This document shows positions 1 through 6,826 of a DNA stretch of 8,368 nucleotides, one piece after another. A model generated the notes under the pieces. The model saw only the letters and a program-made list of their open reading frames with translations, did not search any database and was not told the origin of the DNA. Position 1 is the stretch's first letter; each line of letters starts with the position of its first letter. This DNA comes from Bacillota bacterium (GTDB taxonomy: Bacteria; Bacillota; Bacilli; Alicyclobacillales; Alicyclobacillaceae). The position numbers were made by a program, and so were the translations under genes. The DNA lies in NCBI GenBank assembly GCA_021816665.1, contig JAKAXI010000071.1, forward strand, positions 1 to 8,368, written 5' to 3'.

Positions 1-17
1 CCAAATGTTTCGGCCAT
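1..17 (-). CDS. 5' end of a gene downstream of secA, probably prfB (peptide chain release factor 2), cut by the window edge
   Basis: Only five complete codons are visible (M-A-E-T-F), starting with ATG at 17-15. A good ribosome binding site (GAGGTGG) lies six bases upstream of that ATG, and this is the main evidence for a real start. The protein cannot be identified from five residues. The prfB suggestion rests on known gene order: in Bacillus subtilis and many relatives secA is followed directly by prfB, whose early codons carry a programmed +1 frameshift. That frameshift site would lie outside this window. Confidence 0.45.
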
Positions 18-171
18 GCACAACCACCTCATCCGATAGTTTTGATTCCCCAACAAACCGACGCAGGGCGGCTCACAGGTCGCCGTGGGCCCGGAGTCGC
101 CCCTGTTGGACTTAATGTACGTTCTGGCCTTCGCGCCGGTGACAGCGCCAACCAGACCATCAGCCCGATGA

Positions 172-2559
172 TCAACCGCCCTGAATCGGCGCACTGTCGT
201 ACACCGGCACAGGCTGCGGCGCAGTCGCGACTGTCGCCTTGAAGACGTACATGATAACCTCTTCTTCCATGCTGTGGATCATCGCTTCGAACATCTCGAA
301 GCCTTCCTTCTGGTAGATCACGAGTGGGTCGGCCTGTCCATAGGAACGCAGGTGAACGCCTTGACGGAACTGATCCATAGCGTCGATGTGGTCCATCCAC
401 TTCGCGTCAACTGTGCGAAGTACCACAACGCGTTCAAGCTCCCGAAGGAATCCTTCCAACTCAGTTTCACGCGCATCGTAGTTCTCCACCATCAGTTCCG
501 TGAGCCGCTCGTTCAATTCGTCGCGGGTCAACTTGCGCAGGTCCTCTTCTGTCGCCTGGTTGGGCAGCAGGAAGTGACGTTCTGCGTAGGCAATGAGCCC
601 GGGAATGTCCCACTCTTCCGGGATTTGCTCCTCAGAGCAGTAAACGTCAAGCATGTGGTCGATCAAGTCCTTAGCCATGCCCTCGACAATTCCGCGCAGG
701 TTCTCCTCTTCAAGGATCTGCCGGCGCTGGCGGTAGATCACCTCGCGCTGCTTGTTCATCACGTCGTCGTAGCGAAGTACGTGTTTGCGGATGTCGTAGT
801 TGTTGCCTTCCACCTTGCGCTGCGCACGCTCCATGGCGCCAGTCAGCATCTTGTTCTCAATCGGCTGATCTTCCTCGAGACCGAGACGGTCCATCAGGCG
901 CGAAATGTTGTCCGAGCCAAACAGGCGCAACAAGTCGTCTTCGAGGGAGAGGAAGAACTGGGAAGATCCCGGATCGCCTTGACGACCGGCACGTCCGCGC
1001 AACTGATTGTCGATCCGCCGGCTCTCGTGGCGTTCGGTACCGATGATATGGAGGCCTCCGAGTTCGGGTACCCCTTCACCAAGAATGATGTCCGTACCGC
1101 GTCCAGCCATGTTGGTGGCGATAGTCACGGTGCCCGCCTGGCCGGCGTGCGAAATAATTTCCGCTTCGCGCTCGTGCTGTTTCGCATTCAACACCTGGTG
1201 TCGAATCCCACGCTGAGCAAGAAGGTCTGAGAGGTACTCGGATTTGTTGATCGATGTAGTACCAACAAGTACCGGTTGGCCCGTGCCGTGCCGCTTGGCA
1301 ATCTCTTCAACAACCGCGTTGAATTTCGCGCGCTCCGTCTTGTAGATCACGTCGCCGATGTCGTTGCGGATCATCGGCCGGTTGGTCGGCACAACGACGA
1401 CGTCCATACCGTAAATCTCCGTCAATTCCTTTTCCTCGGTCTTCGCCGTACCTGTCATGCCAGAGAGTTTGTCGTACATGCGGAAGTAGTTTTGCAGAGT
1501 AATCGTGGCGAGCGTCTTCGACTCATTCTGGACGCGAACGCCTTCCTTCGCCTCGATCGCCTGGTGCAGGCCCTCACTGTATCGGCGACCTTCCATAAGG
1601 CGGCCTGTGAACTCGTCAACGATGATGATCTCGTCACCGTGCACCACGTAATCTTTGTCCCGGTGCATCAAGCCGTGCGCCTTCAGACCTTGCGTGATGT
1701 GGTGCATCAGCGTGACGTGGTTGGGATCAAACAAATTGGTTACACCAAAAAACCGCTCCGCCTTTTTCACGCCCGAGTCACTCAGGTTCGCTGTGCGCAT
1801 TTTTTCATCGACGTCGTAGTCGTCTTTGCGCAGGCTGCGCACGAAGACGTCCGCGCGGAAGTACAGGTCGGCGGACTTTTCTGCTTGGCCGGAGATGATG
1901 AGCGGTGTACGGGCTTCGTCGATGAGAATGCTGTCGACTTCGTCGACGATGGCGTAGTGGAGTGGGCGCTGTACCATCTCGTTCACGTTCATAACCATGT
2001 TGTCGCGCAAGTAGTCAAAGCCGAACTCGTTGTTCGTTCCGTACGTGATGTCTGCCAAATACGCACTTCTTTTAGCGTCGTGGTCCATGTCGTGGACATT
2101 CAGACCGACCGTAAGGCCGAGGAACGTGTGTACGCGACCGGCCATTTCACTGTCGCGGCGAGCTAGGTAGTCATTGACGGTGACGACGTGCACACCTTTG
2201 CTAGTCAGTCCGTTCAGATAAGACGGCAACGTAGCCACGAGCGTCTTACCTTCACCGGTTTTCATCTCAGCTACACGGCCTTCGTGTAGCACCATGCCGC
2301 CCATCAGCTGAACGTCGAAGTGCCGCTGTCCAAGCACACGTTTGGATGCCTCTCGCACCACGGCGAACGCCTCTTCTAACAGGTTGTCCAGTTTCTCCCC
2401 TTGCTCGAGGCGCGAGCGAAACTCGAACGTTTTGCCCCGCAATTCGTCGTCGGACAACTTCTCAAGCTCGGGTTCAAATGCGTTCACCCGGGCAACACGT
2501 CTACGCAATCGAGCAATTTCTCGCTCGTTGGAATCCACGATTCGCGCTAGGAGTCCCAC
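172..2559 (-). CDS. secA: Preprotein translocase ATPase subunit SecA
   Basis: SecA is the cytosolic motor that binds preproteins and uses ATP hydrolysis to push them through the SecYEG channel in the cell membrane. The 795-residue protein shows the full motor. The Walker A motif MKTGEGKT is at about 99-106 and the [13 protein letters not shown]alker B/DEAD-like region at about 206-217. The preprotein cross-linking domain lies between about 220 and 370. The second nucleotide-binding domain holds [10 protein letters not shown] (about 482-491) and [18 protein letters not shown] (about 519-536). The helical wing and scaffold follow, with [17 protein letters not shown] at about 718-734. The start is GTG at 2559-2557, with GAGGGG about 11 bases upstream, and it gives a normal SecA N-terminus. 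The protein ends shortly after the scaffold ([13 protein letters not shown]) and lacks the C-terminal CxCxSG...C(C/H) zinc-binding tail of many SecAs such as the 841-residue B. subtilis protein. It has its own promoter upstream. Confidence 0.98.
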   Translation of the reverse strand: MGLLARIVDSNEREIARLRRRVARVNAFEPELEKLSDDELRGKTFEFRSRLEQGEKLDNLLEEAFAVVREASKRVLGQRHFDVQLMGGMVLHEGRVAEMKTGEGKTLVATLPSYLNGLTSKGVHVVTVNDYLARRDSEMAGRVHTFLGLTVGLNVHDMDHDAKRSAYLADITYGTNNEFGFDYLRDNMVMNVNEMVQRPLHYAIVDEVDSILIDEARTPLIISGQAEKSADLYFRADVFVRSLRKDDYDVDEKMRTANLSDSGVKKAERFFGVTNLFDPNHVTLMHHITQGLKAHGLMHRDKDYVVHGDEIIIVDEFTGRLMEGRRYSEGLHQAIEAKEGVRVQNESKTLATITLQNYFRMYDKLSGMTGTAKTEEKELTEIYGMDVVVVPTNRPMIRNDIGDVIYKTERAKFNAVVEEIAKRHGTGQPVLVGTTSINKSEYLSDLLAQRGIRHQVLNAKQHEREAEIISHAGQAGTVTIATNMAGRGTDIILGEGVPELGGLHIIGTERHESRRIDNQLRGRAGRQGDPGSSQFFLSLEDDLLRLFGSDNISRLMDRLGLEEDQPIENKMLTGAMERAQRKVEGNNYDIRKHVLRYDDVMNKQREVIYRQRRQILEEENLRGIVEGMAKDLIDHMLDVYCSEEQIPEEWDIPGLIAYAERHFLLPNQATEEDLRKLTRDELNERLTELMVENYDARETELEGFLRELERVVVLRTVDAKWMDHIDAMDQFRQGVHLRSYGQADPLVIYQKEGFEMFEAMIHSMEEEVIMYVFKATVATAPQPVPVYDSAPIQGG

Positions 2560-2616
2560 GGAAGGTCACACCCCTCTCATTCATTGGGCAGTTAGCCCCC
2601 AACTCCCCGTTTTAAG

Positions 2617-2645
2617 ATTGTACCTGTCATCCCCTCATATCACAA
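2617..2645 (-). promoter_or_regulatory. SigA-type promoter of secA
   Basis: Read on the minus strand, a -35 box TTGTGA (2645-2640) and a -10 box TACAAT (2622-2617) are separated by exactly 17 bases. The -10 box matches the consensus at five of six positions and the -35 box at four of six. The expected transcription start near 2610 gives a leader of about 50 bases before the GTG start of secA. The promoter lies just downstream of the hpf terminator, so secA can be transcribed independently of hpf. Confidence 0.7.
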
Positions 2646-2675
2646 CTCCCAACGTTTGTCACGCTATGTACGCAG

Positions 2676-2723
2676 AAAGAGGCTGTCCCGGCAGGCATAA
2701 AATGCCCTTCGGTCAGCCTCTTT
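2676..2723 (-). terminator. Hairpin terminator between hpf and secA
   Basis: A perfect 10-bp stem is formed by AAAGAGGCTG (2676-2685) and CAGCCTCTTT (2714-2723). Inside it is a second stem: CCG (2688-2690) pairs with CGG (2710-2712), and GGCAT (2694-2698) pairs with ATGCC (2702-2706) around an AAA loop. The structure follows hpf by about 90 bases and precedes the secA promoter. The T-tract is short on both strands: the stem's own TTT on the minus strand and TTTT on the plus strand. Termination may therefore be partial. A minus-strand role is inferred from the flanking genes. Confidence 0.65.
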
Positions 2724-2814
2724 TCGCCTTACCCGTCTTCCTTCTCCCCATGCTTCTTACGAGATCACGGTGCCATCACACGGAGTGAGGGCAGGGATCA
2801 GGTTTGTACACGTT

Positions 2815-3372
2815 TTATGCACGCGGTTCAAGCAAACCGTAATGTCCATCCTTACGTCTATACAGCACGTTGACGTCGTCGCTGTCGGCATTAATGAACA
2901 TGAAGAAGTCGTGCCCAAGCAGGTTCATCTGCATCATTGCTTCTTCGACGTCCATCGGCTTCATCGGGAAACGTTTGACTCGGACGACACGCGGCTCATC
3001 TTCACCGTCCAGCGTCACGGTGCGAAACGCGCCGTTTGCCACAGACGTTTTAATGCGAGTGCGCAGGCCCTGATCGCGAAACCGTTGATTCAGCCTCTCT
3101 TTATGGCGGTGAATCTGTTCCTCCAGTTTATCTGCAACGGTATCTATAGAGGCGTACATATCGGACGATAGTTCTTCTGCACGAAACAAAATGCCGTGAA
3201 TCTGCAGCATCACCTCAACCCGGTGCATGCCTCGTTCCACGGACATGGTCACAGAAACTTCCTTCTCAGGTGGAGCGTCAAAGTACCGTTCAAGGCGACC
3301 GAGTTTTTTCTCCGCGTACTCGTTTAAAGCGTCGGTGACACCCATGTGATCGCCGCGGACTTGGATGTTCAT
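2815..3372 (-). CDS. hpf: Ribosome hibernation promoting factor, long form (HPF/YvyD)
   Basis: The long-form HPF binds the decoding region of the 30S subunit and dimerises 70S ribosomes into inactive 100S particles in stationary phase or stress. The 185-residue product has the expected two domains. The N-terminal S30AE/RaiA-like domain (about 1-98) runs from MNIQVRGDHMGVTDAL to HRHKERLNQRFR. A variable linker is followed by the C-terminal dimerisation domain (about 128-185) with RVKRFPMKPMDVEEAMMQM and LLGHDFFMFINADSDDVNVL. The length agrees with the roughly 190-residue B. subtilis YvyD. The ATG at 3372-3370 was chosen because GGAGGAGGG lies six bases upstream and the family N-terminus begins here. 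The frame is open further upstream, but that part overlaps yvyF and is not HPF-like. It lies 74 bases downstream of yvyF and may be co-transcribed with it. Confidence 0.95.
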   Translation of the reverse strand: MNIQVRGDHMGVTDALNEYAEKKLGRLERYFDAPPEKEVSVTMSVERGMHRVEVMLQIHGILFRAEELSSDMYASIDTVADKLEEQIHRHKERLNQRFRDQGLRTRIKTSVANGAFRTVTLDGEDEPRVVRVKRFPMKPMDVEEAMMQMNLLGHDFFMFINADSDDVNVLYRRKDGHYGLLEPRA

Positions 3373-3378
3373 AGTAAT

Positions 3379-3387
3379 CCCTCCTCC
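3379..3387 (-). promoter_or_regulatory. Strong ribosome binding site fixing the hpf start
   Basis: GGAGGAGGG on the minus strand ends six bases before the ATG of hpf. It decides the start in a frame that stays open for another 57 codons upstream. Confidence 0.8.
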
Positions 3388-3402
3388 ACTGATATAACCT
3401 TC

Positions 3403-3415
3403 AGTATACACATTC
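3403..3415 (-). promoter_or_regulatory. Possible hpf promoter element (weak)
   Basis: The 74-base gap before hpf is AT-richer than its surroundings. On the minus strand it holds a TATACT (3408-3403) that could serve as a SigA -10 box, but no good -35 box lies at the right distance. An overlapping TGAAT just upstream resembles the core of a SigH -10 element. Hpf genes in Bacillus are driven by stress and stationary-phase sigma factors (SigB, SigH). A GGTTTAA at the distal end of the gap resembles a SigB -35 box, but no GGGTAT-like element follows at proper spacing. The assignment is tentative. Confidence 0.25.
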
Positions 3416-3446
3416 AGAAGGGACTTTCTAGTGACTCCCAAATTTT

Positions 3447-3785
3447 TTAAACCTCTGTTTTCCTTCGCCCCGCACTGGCCATCTCTTGCGTGCAGCGCGC
3501 ACAAAAACGCCCCACCTGCGTTGGGCGCCCACAGCGTGCGCACGCGTACGTCAGATTGGGGTTATCTCGAAGTATCAGTCTGCCTTCGCGGATGAGCGAG
3601 ACGATCAACGATTCGTCCGTTCCGGTGCGCTCCACCAACTCCTCCATCGTTGTGTCCCGGTGGTCATGCAAGTACAACCGCACAGCCGCAAACGCCCGGT
3701 CTTCCTCCACAATGCAGGCAGAGCAAATGTCGCGACGTACCCGATTGTAGATTTTCCCGCACCGCTTGCAGTGGGCGATGGCCAT
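3447..3785 (-). CDS. yvyF: YvyF-family double zinc-ribbon protein (flagellar-operon-associated)
   Basis: This small 112-residue protein has two four-cysteine zinc-ribbon motifs flanking a helical middle. The N-terminal set is C6, C9, C21, C24 (CKRCG...CSACI). The C-terminal set is C82, C85, C95, C98 (CARCGRP...CARC). The middle stretch TTMEELVERTGTDESLIVSL (about 45-64) looks like a small helix-turn-helix-like segment. This layout and the position directly after comFC match YvyF of B. subtilis, which sits between comFC and flgM and is named as a flagellar operon protein. Its biochemical role is not established to my knowledge. The ATG at 3785 has AGGAGG eight bases upstream and a SigA-type promoter just before it. 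No flagellar genes follow here; hpf comes next. Confidence 0.85.
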   Translation of the reverse strand: MAIAHCKRCGKIYNRVRRDICSACIVEEDRAFAAVRLYLHDHRDTTMEELVERTGTDESLIVSLIREGRLILRDNPNLTYACARCGRPTQVGRFCARCTQEMASAGRRKTEV

Positions 3786-3805
3786 GCAGACCGCCTCCTG
3801 CCATC

Positions 3806-3834
3806 ATTATAGCCCCTGTCCAAATCACCGTAAA
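3806..3834 (-). promoter_or_regulatory. SigA-type promoter of yvyF (and possibly hpf)
   Basis: On the minus strand a perfect -10 box TATAAT (3811-3806) lies 17 bases downstream of TTTACG (3834-3829), which matches the -35 consensus at four of six positions. The predicted transcript would start near 3799, right at the AGGAGG ribosome binding site, giving an unusually short leader of about 14 bases. The promoter sits in the 71-base gap after comFC, so yvyF can be expressed apart from the comFC operon. Confidence 0.65.
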
Positions 3835-3856
3835 GACAACGGCCGTTCAGACCTAC

Positions 3857-4648
3857 TTACAGGTGATTGTGCTCGCGCACCGATTCAACACGCGCGATGG
3901 CCACACATGTCACGCCAGCAGCGCCCGCGCGAAAAAGCACCTGCGAGCAAGCCTCGACCGTCGCTCCTGTCGTCACGACATCGTCCACGAGCAGCACATG
4001 CTTGTCCGATACATCTGCTCCCGGGCGCATGCAGAATGCCCCAGCCAAGCTTTTGCGCCTTTCAGTCACGGACTTTGCAGTCTGAGATTGAGTGAATTCT
4101 TCCTTCGCCTGTGGTCGACGCACTAAGCAGGAGTACAACGGCAGTTGTAGTTCTCGAGCTACAGCAGTTGCCAAGAGACCGACGTGGTGATAGCCACGTT
4201 TGCGGAATCGATCCGGCGTAGTTGGAACTGGTGTGATACAGGTCGCGTCAGCAAGCACTGGATCACCCTTGCAGGCCCGCACCACTTGACTACTGAACCA
4301 GTCTGTCAATCCAAGGACTCCATCGTACTTCCACTTCCGGATCGCAGACCTCGCCAGCCCTTCGTACGGCATGGCTGGTAGAACCCGAACCGTCCGTCCC
4401 TTAACAGAGACCACCCCTGGCCGCGCATAGCCAGCACTTTGTGCCGCATCCTGCAGGCAGAAAAAGCAAATGCCGACCGGTGCAGGTCCCATTCCTGCAA
4501 GAGACTCCGAGTCACCCCCCGCGCCAAGCTGGAATTCATGCAGGGGGCGCTGACAAAGTAGACAGGTCCCTTGTTGTGGCGGAAACAGCCAGTTCACCGC
4601 TTGGTTTGCTGCAGAGCGAAGAAGAAAACGCCAGGTGTAGGACTCCAC
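3857..4648 (-). CDS. comFC: ComFC/GntX-type phosphoribosyltransferase-domain competence protein
   Basis: ComFC proteins are needed for uptake or processing of transforming DNA in naturally competent bacteria. They carry a type I phosphoribosyltransferase fold. The 263-residue protein has an N-terminal zinc-binding pair of CxxC motifs (C29-C32 and C61-C64), the family signature KWKYDG (about 105-110), FRKRGYHH (about 148-155), and the PRPP-binding loop HVLLVDDVVTTGAT (about 217-230). The 28 residues between the two CxxC pairs form a rather long, Gly/Ser/Pro-rich insertion. The start is GTG at 4648-4646 with GGGAGGGG five bases upstream. The gene begins 37 bases after the degV stop, with no obvious terminator between, and is probably co-transcribed with it. 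The helicase-like partner ComFA and ComFB, which precede comFC in B. subtilis, are absent here. Confidence 0.9.
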   Translation of the reverse strand: MESYTWRFLLRSAANQAVNWLFPPQQGTCLLCQRPLHEFQLGAGGDSESLAGMGPAPVGICFFCLQDAAQSAGYARPGVVSVKGRTVRVLPAMPYEGLARSAIRKWKYDGVLGLTDWFSSQVVRACKGDPVLADATCITPVPTTPDRFRKRGYHHVGLLATAVARELQLPLYSCLVRRPQAKEEFTQSQTAKSVTERRKSLAGAFCMRPGADVSDKHVLLVDDVVTTGATVEACSQVLFRAGAAGVTCVAIARVESVREHNHL

Positions 4649-4685
4649 TCAAACCCCTCCCTGCCAAGCGGGAAGCTGTTCGCGA

Positions 4686-5531
4686 TTAGGCCTTCTCGTA
4701 GTACACGAGCGCCAGCAGTCCAGGTCCCGTGTGAGCCCCAACAACCGGGCCAAGTTCACTGATGTCCGTCTCGATATTAGGGTATTTCGCCTCGAGCTGG
4801 TCTCGCAGGGAGACTGCATCGTTGTACCGCTGCGCGTGCACAACGCCCACTTTCAAGTGTTTGCCCGTGCTGGCATCCGTGTCAAATTCGGCTAGCATCC
4901 GCTCCATGGCACGACGGTGTGTACGCACCTTTTCAAACAGGTCGATGCGCCCGTCGTTGATCGTGAGAATCGGTTTTATTTGCAACAGAGCACCAAAGGC
5001 GGCGGCAGCGCCGCCAATGCGACCGCCGCGGTGCAGCATCTCCAAAGTGTCCACCACGAAGAATGCGCGCTCGCTCGCCAACTCCTTTTCCCACAGCGCC
5101 AAAATGTCATCCGGTGTCCCGCCCTCATCGGCGAGTTGAACGCCATCCAGCAGAGGCCCCGCAATCCCGTAACTCGAGATCCGGGAATCCACGACGTGAA
5201 TCGGGCCACCCACCATGTTGGCCGCCGCTTCCGCAGAAGCCACCGTCCCGCTGAGATTGCTCGAGAGAAGAAGGCACATGACTGCATCATGGTCGGCTAA
5301 CAGGCGCTCAAATGTCTCAGCAAACTCTCCCACTGGTGGCTGTGACGTGGTCGGGAAGTCTTTGGAGTTCACCAGTCGCCGATAAAAATCCTCAGAGGAC
5401 AAGTCGAACCCCTCGCGGTACACATTGCCCTCAAAGACCACTGACAGCGGCACCACAGAAATGTTGTGCTCCCGAATCTGCTCAGGGGACAAGTACGCTG
5501 TACTGTCCGTCACAAATGCAATTTTGCTCAT
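4686..5531 (-). CDS. degV: DegV family fatty-acid-binding protein (FakB-like)
   Basis: DegV/FakB proteins bind a fatty acid in a deep pocket. In characterised FakB members they present it to the kinase FakA for phosphorylation and phospholipid synthesis. The 281-residue protein has family landmarks in order: FVTDSTAYLS (6-15), the TTSQPP head-group loop (about 61-66), SSNLSGT (90-96), VVDS (113-116), LEMLHRGGRIGG (about 163-174) and GPVVGAHTGPG (261-271) with the conserved histidine 267. Its ATG lies in an ATGA overlap with the kinase stop codon, and its AGGAGG lies inside the kinase gene seven bases upstream. In B. subtilis degV (yviA) also follows a two-component pair (degS-degU), but of a different family. 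No FakA kinase gene is visible here, so its partner must lie elsewhere or it carries another lipid cargo. Confidence 0.93.
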   Translation of the reverse strand: MSKIAFVTDSTAYLSPEQIREHNISVVPLSVVFEGNVYREGFDLSSEDFYRRLVNSKDFPTTSQPPVGEFAETFERLLADHDAVMCLLLSSNLSGTVASAEAAANMVGGPIHVVDSRISSYGIAGPLLDGVQLADEGGTPDDILALWEKELASERAFFVVDTLEMLHRGGRIGGAAAAFGALLQIKPILTINDGRIDLFEKVRTHRRAMERMLAEFDTDASTGKHLKVGVVHAQRYNDAVSLRDQLEAKYPNIETDISELGPVVGAHTGPGLLALVYYEKA

Positions 5532-6826
5532 GAGTTAACCTCCTGCAAACTGCCTTCAAGTCTGGAAAGCGTAAACCAAAAGTCGCTTCCGCGCCCAGGT
5601 TCGCTGCTCACTCCGACTTCGCCGCCATGGGCGCCAATGATGTGTTTCACAATCGCGAGACCAAGGCCCGTCCCCCCAGAGGCCCTGCTCCTGTCTCGGT
5701 CGACGCGGTAGAACCGTTCAAACACTCGCTCGATGTGTTCCGGGGGAATCCCGATGCCCGTGTCCGTGACATGCACCTTCACACGGTCGATGAGGACATC
5801 GTACCGAATCCGGATCTGTCCACCTTCGGGTGTATAGTAGATTGCGTTGGATACTAGGTTAAGTACGACTTGCAACAACTTGTCTTGATCGCCCCAAACC
5901 GTCAAATCATCACACGGATCTGCGATAAGTTCGATTTCGCGACGCGACGCTTGGTTCTGCAAACGGTGCAGAGCACCTTCAATGACGTCTGGCAGTCGCA
6001 CACGCCCCGGGTGCAGGTCGCGATCCGTCCCCTCCAGCTTGGAGAGTTCCAGCAGGTCCGAGACCAAATTGCTCATCCGCAGCGATTCATCGTAGATGGT
6101 TTGTAGAAACGAGTGCTGGGTGAGCTCATCCACGTCTTCATCAAGCAGCGTTTCGGCAAAGCCGCGAATCGACGCAATTGGTGTCTTTAGCTCATGAGAA
6201 ACGTTCGCGACAAACTCGCTGCGCATGCGTTCAAGTCTCCGCCACTCCGACACGTCAGTGAGCAGGACCAGCGCATCGTACCCACTGTCTCCACTCGTCC
6301 GACGGCGGACGGACTGAATGACGATAAGTCGAGCTTCGACGGTCAAGTCGTCCCGCAACTTCAGTTCGCTCTGCCACGTCGTTCCAAACAACAATGCGTT
6401 GTCAATCGCCGCGCTCAAGTGGTAGTGCCCAAACACACCCCAGTGCTCGCGGTCGAGCCACCGTTCGGCAGGTTTGCGGAACATGCGCTCAGCTGCTTCG
6501 TTCACCATTTGAACGCGGCCACCGCCGGCGATGTACACAACCCCCGTCGTCATACTGTGCAGGATATGCTGCAGGACATCGCGCTCTTGCGACAGTTCTC
6601 CTACGTGCTGCTGAATGACGCGCGTCATGTCGTTGATCGACTTTACGACCGGATGGTCTGCGTCGCCACCCACACCGTAGACATGAATTTGATAATTCCC
6701 GCTAGCGATCGCGCGAAGAGCGTCTGTCACGTACTGCCAAAAGGCTTGACGGCGTCGACCCTGCCACAGCCAAATGAAACCGCACACCACAACCGCCACG
6801 GCGAACCCGACCAAAAAGCCGGTCAT
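5528..6826 (-). CDS. PhoR-like sensor histidine kinase with a single membrane helix
   Basis: The 432-residue kinase would phosphorylate the response regulator encoded just upstream. One hydrophobic helix is seen at about 3-21, followed by basic residues (RRR), then a HAMP-like linker (about 30-80) and a PAS-like domain (about 82-195). The dimerisation/phosphoacceptor motif ANVSHELKTPIASIRGFAET has the phosphorylated His at 211. The ATPase domain shows the N box NLVSNAIYYTPEGG (about 323-336), the G1 box DTGIGIPPEHI (about 355-365), the F box ERFYRVD (about 370-376) and the G2 box GGTGLGLAIV (about 384-393). PhoR/WalK-type kinases usually have two helices framing an outside sensor domain, and this one has no room for it, so sensing may be cytoplasmic or in the membrane. 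The ATG lies in an ATGA overlap with the regulator stop. The gene family is secure, but phoR, resE or another paralogue cannot be told apart. Confidence 0.93.
   Translation of the reverse strand: MTGFLVGFAVAVVVCGFIWLWQGRRRQAFWQYVTDALRAIASGNYQIHVYGVGGDADHPVVKSINDMTRVIQQHVGELSQERDVLQHILHSMTTGVVYIAGGGRVQMVNEAAERMFRKPAERWLDREHWGVFGHYHLSAAIDNALLFGTTWQSELKLRDDLTVEARLIVIQSVRRRTSGDSGYDALVLLTDVSEWRRLERMRSEFVANVSHELKTPIASIRGFAETLLDEDVDELTQHSFLQTIYDESLRMSNLVSDLLELSKLEGTDRDLHPGRVRLPDVIEGALHRLQNQASRREIELIADPCDDLTVWGDQDKLLQVVLNLVSNAIYYTPEGGQIRIRYDVLIDRVKVHVTDTGIGIPPEHIERVFERFYRVDRDRSRASGGTGLGLAIVKHIIGAHGGEVGVSSEPGRGSDFWFTLSRLEGSLQEVNS
5539..5544 (-). promoter_or_regulatory. Ribosome binding site of degV inside the kinase gene
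   Basis: AGGAGG on the minus strand lies seven bases before the degV ATG and within the last codons of the histidine kinase. With the ATGA overlap it supports translational coupling and fixes the degV start. Confidence 0.8.

Noticed and set aside
29..171. Open minus-strand frame after the secA stop (ends ...VCWGIKTIG)
   Set aside because: It is the tail of a frame that mostly shadows secA. It has no ribosome binding site of its own, is rich in Pro and Arg, and has no recognisable motif, including no SecA zinc tail.
274..1230. Long plus-strand frame of 318 codons opposite secA
   Set aside because: It is fully antisense to the strongly supported secA gene. Its composition (many Val/His/Leu) is that expected from the opposite strand of a GC-moderate gene, and no domain is seen. 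The same applies to 1276-2166.
3421..3450. Imperfect palindrome GGGACTTTCTAGTGACTCCC as an operator or terminator
   Set aside because: Only the outer four pairs, one inner pair and the CTAG centre match. There is no T-tract and no known motif, so it was not called.
3373..3543. 57-codon upstream extension of hpf
   Set aside because: It overlaps yvyF in another frame, has no HPF similarity, and a strong ribosome binding site marks the internal ATG at 3372.
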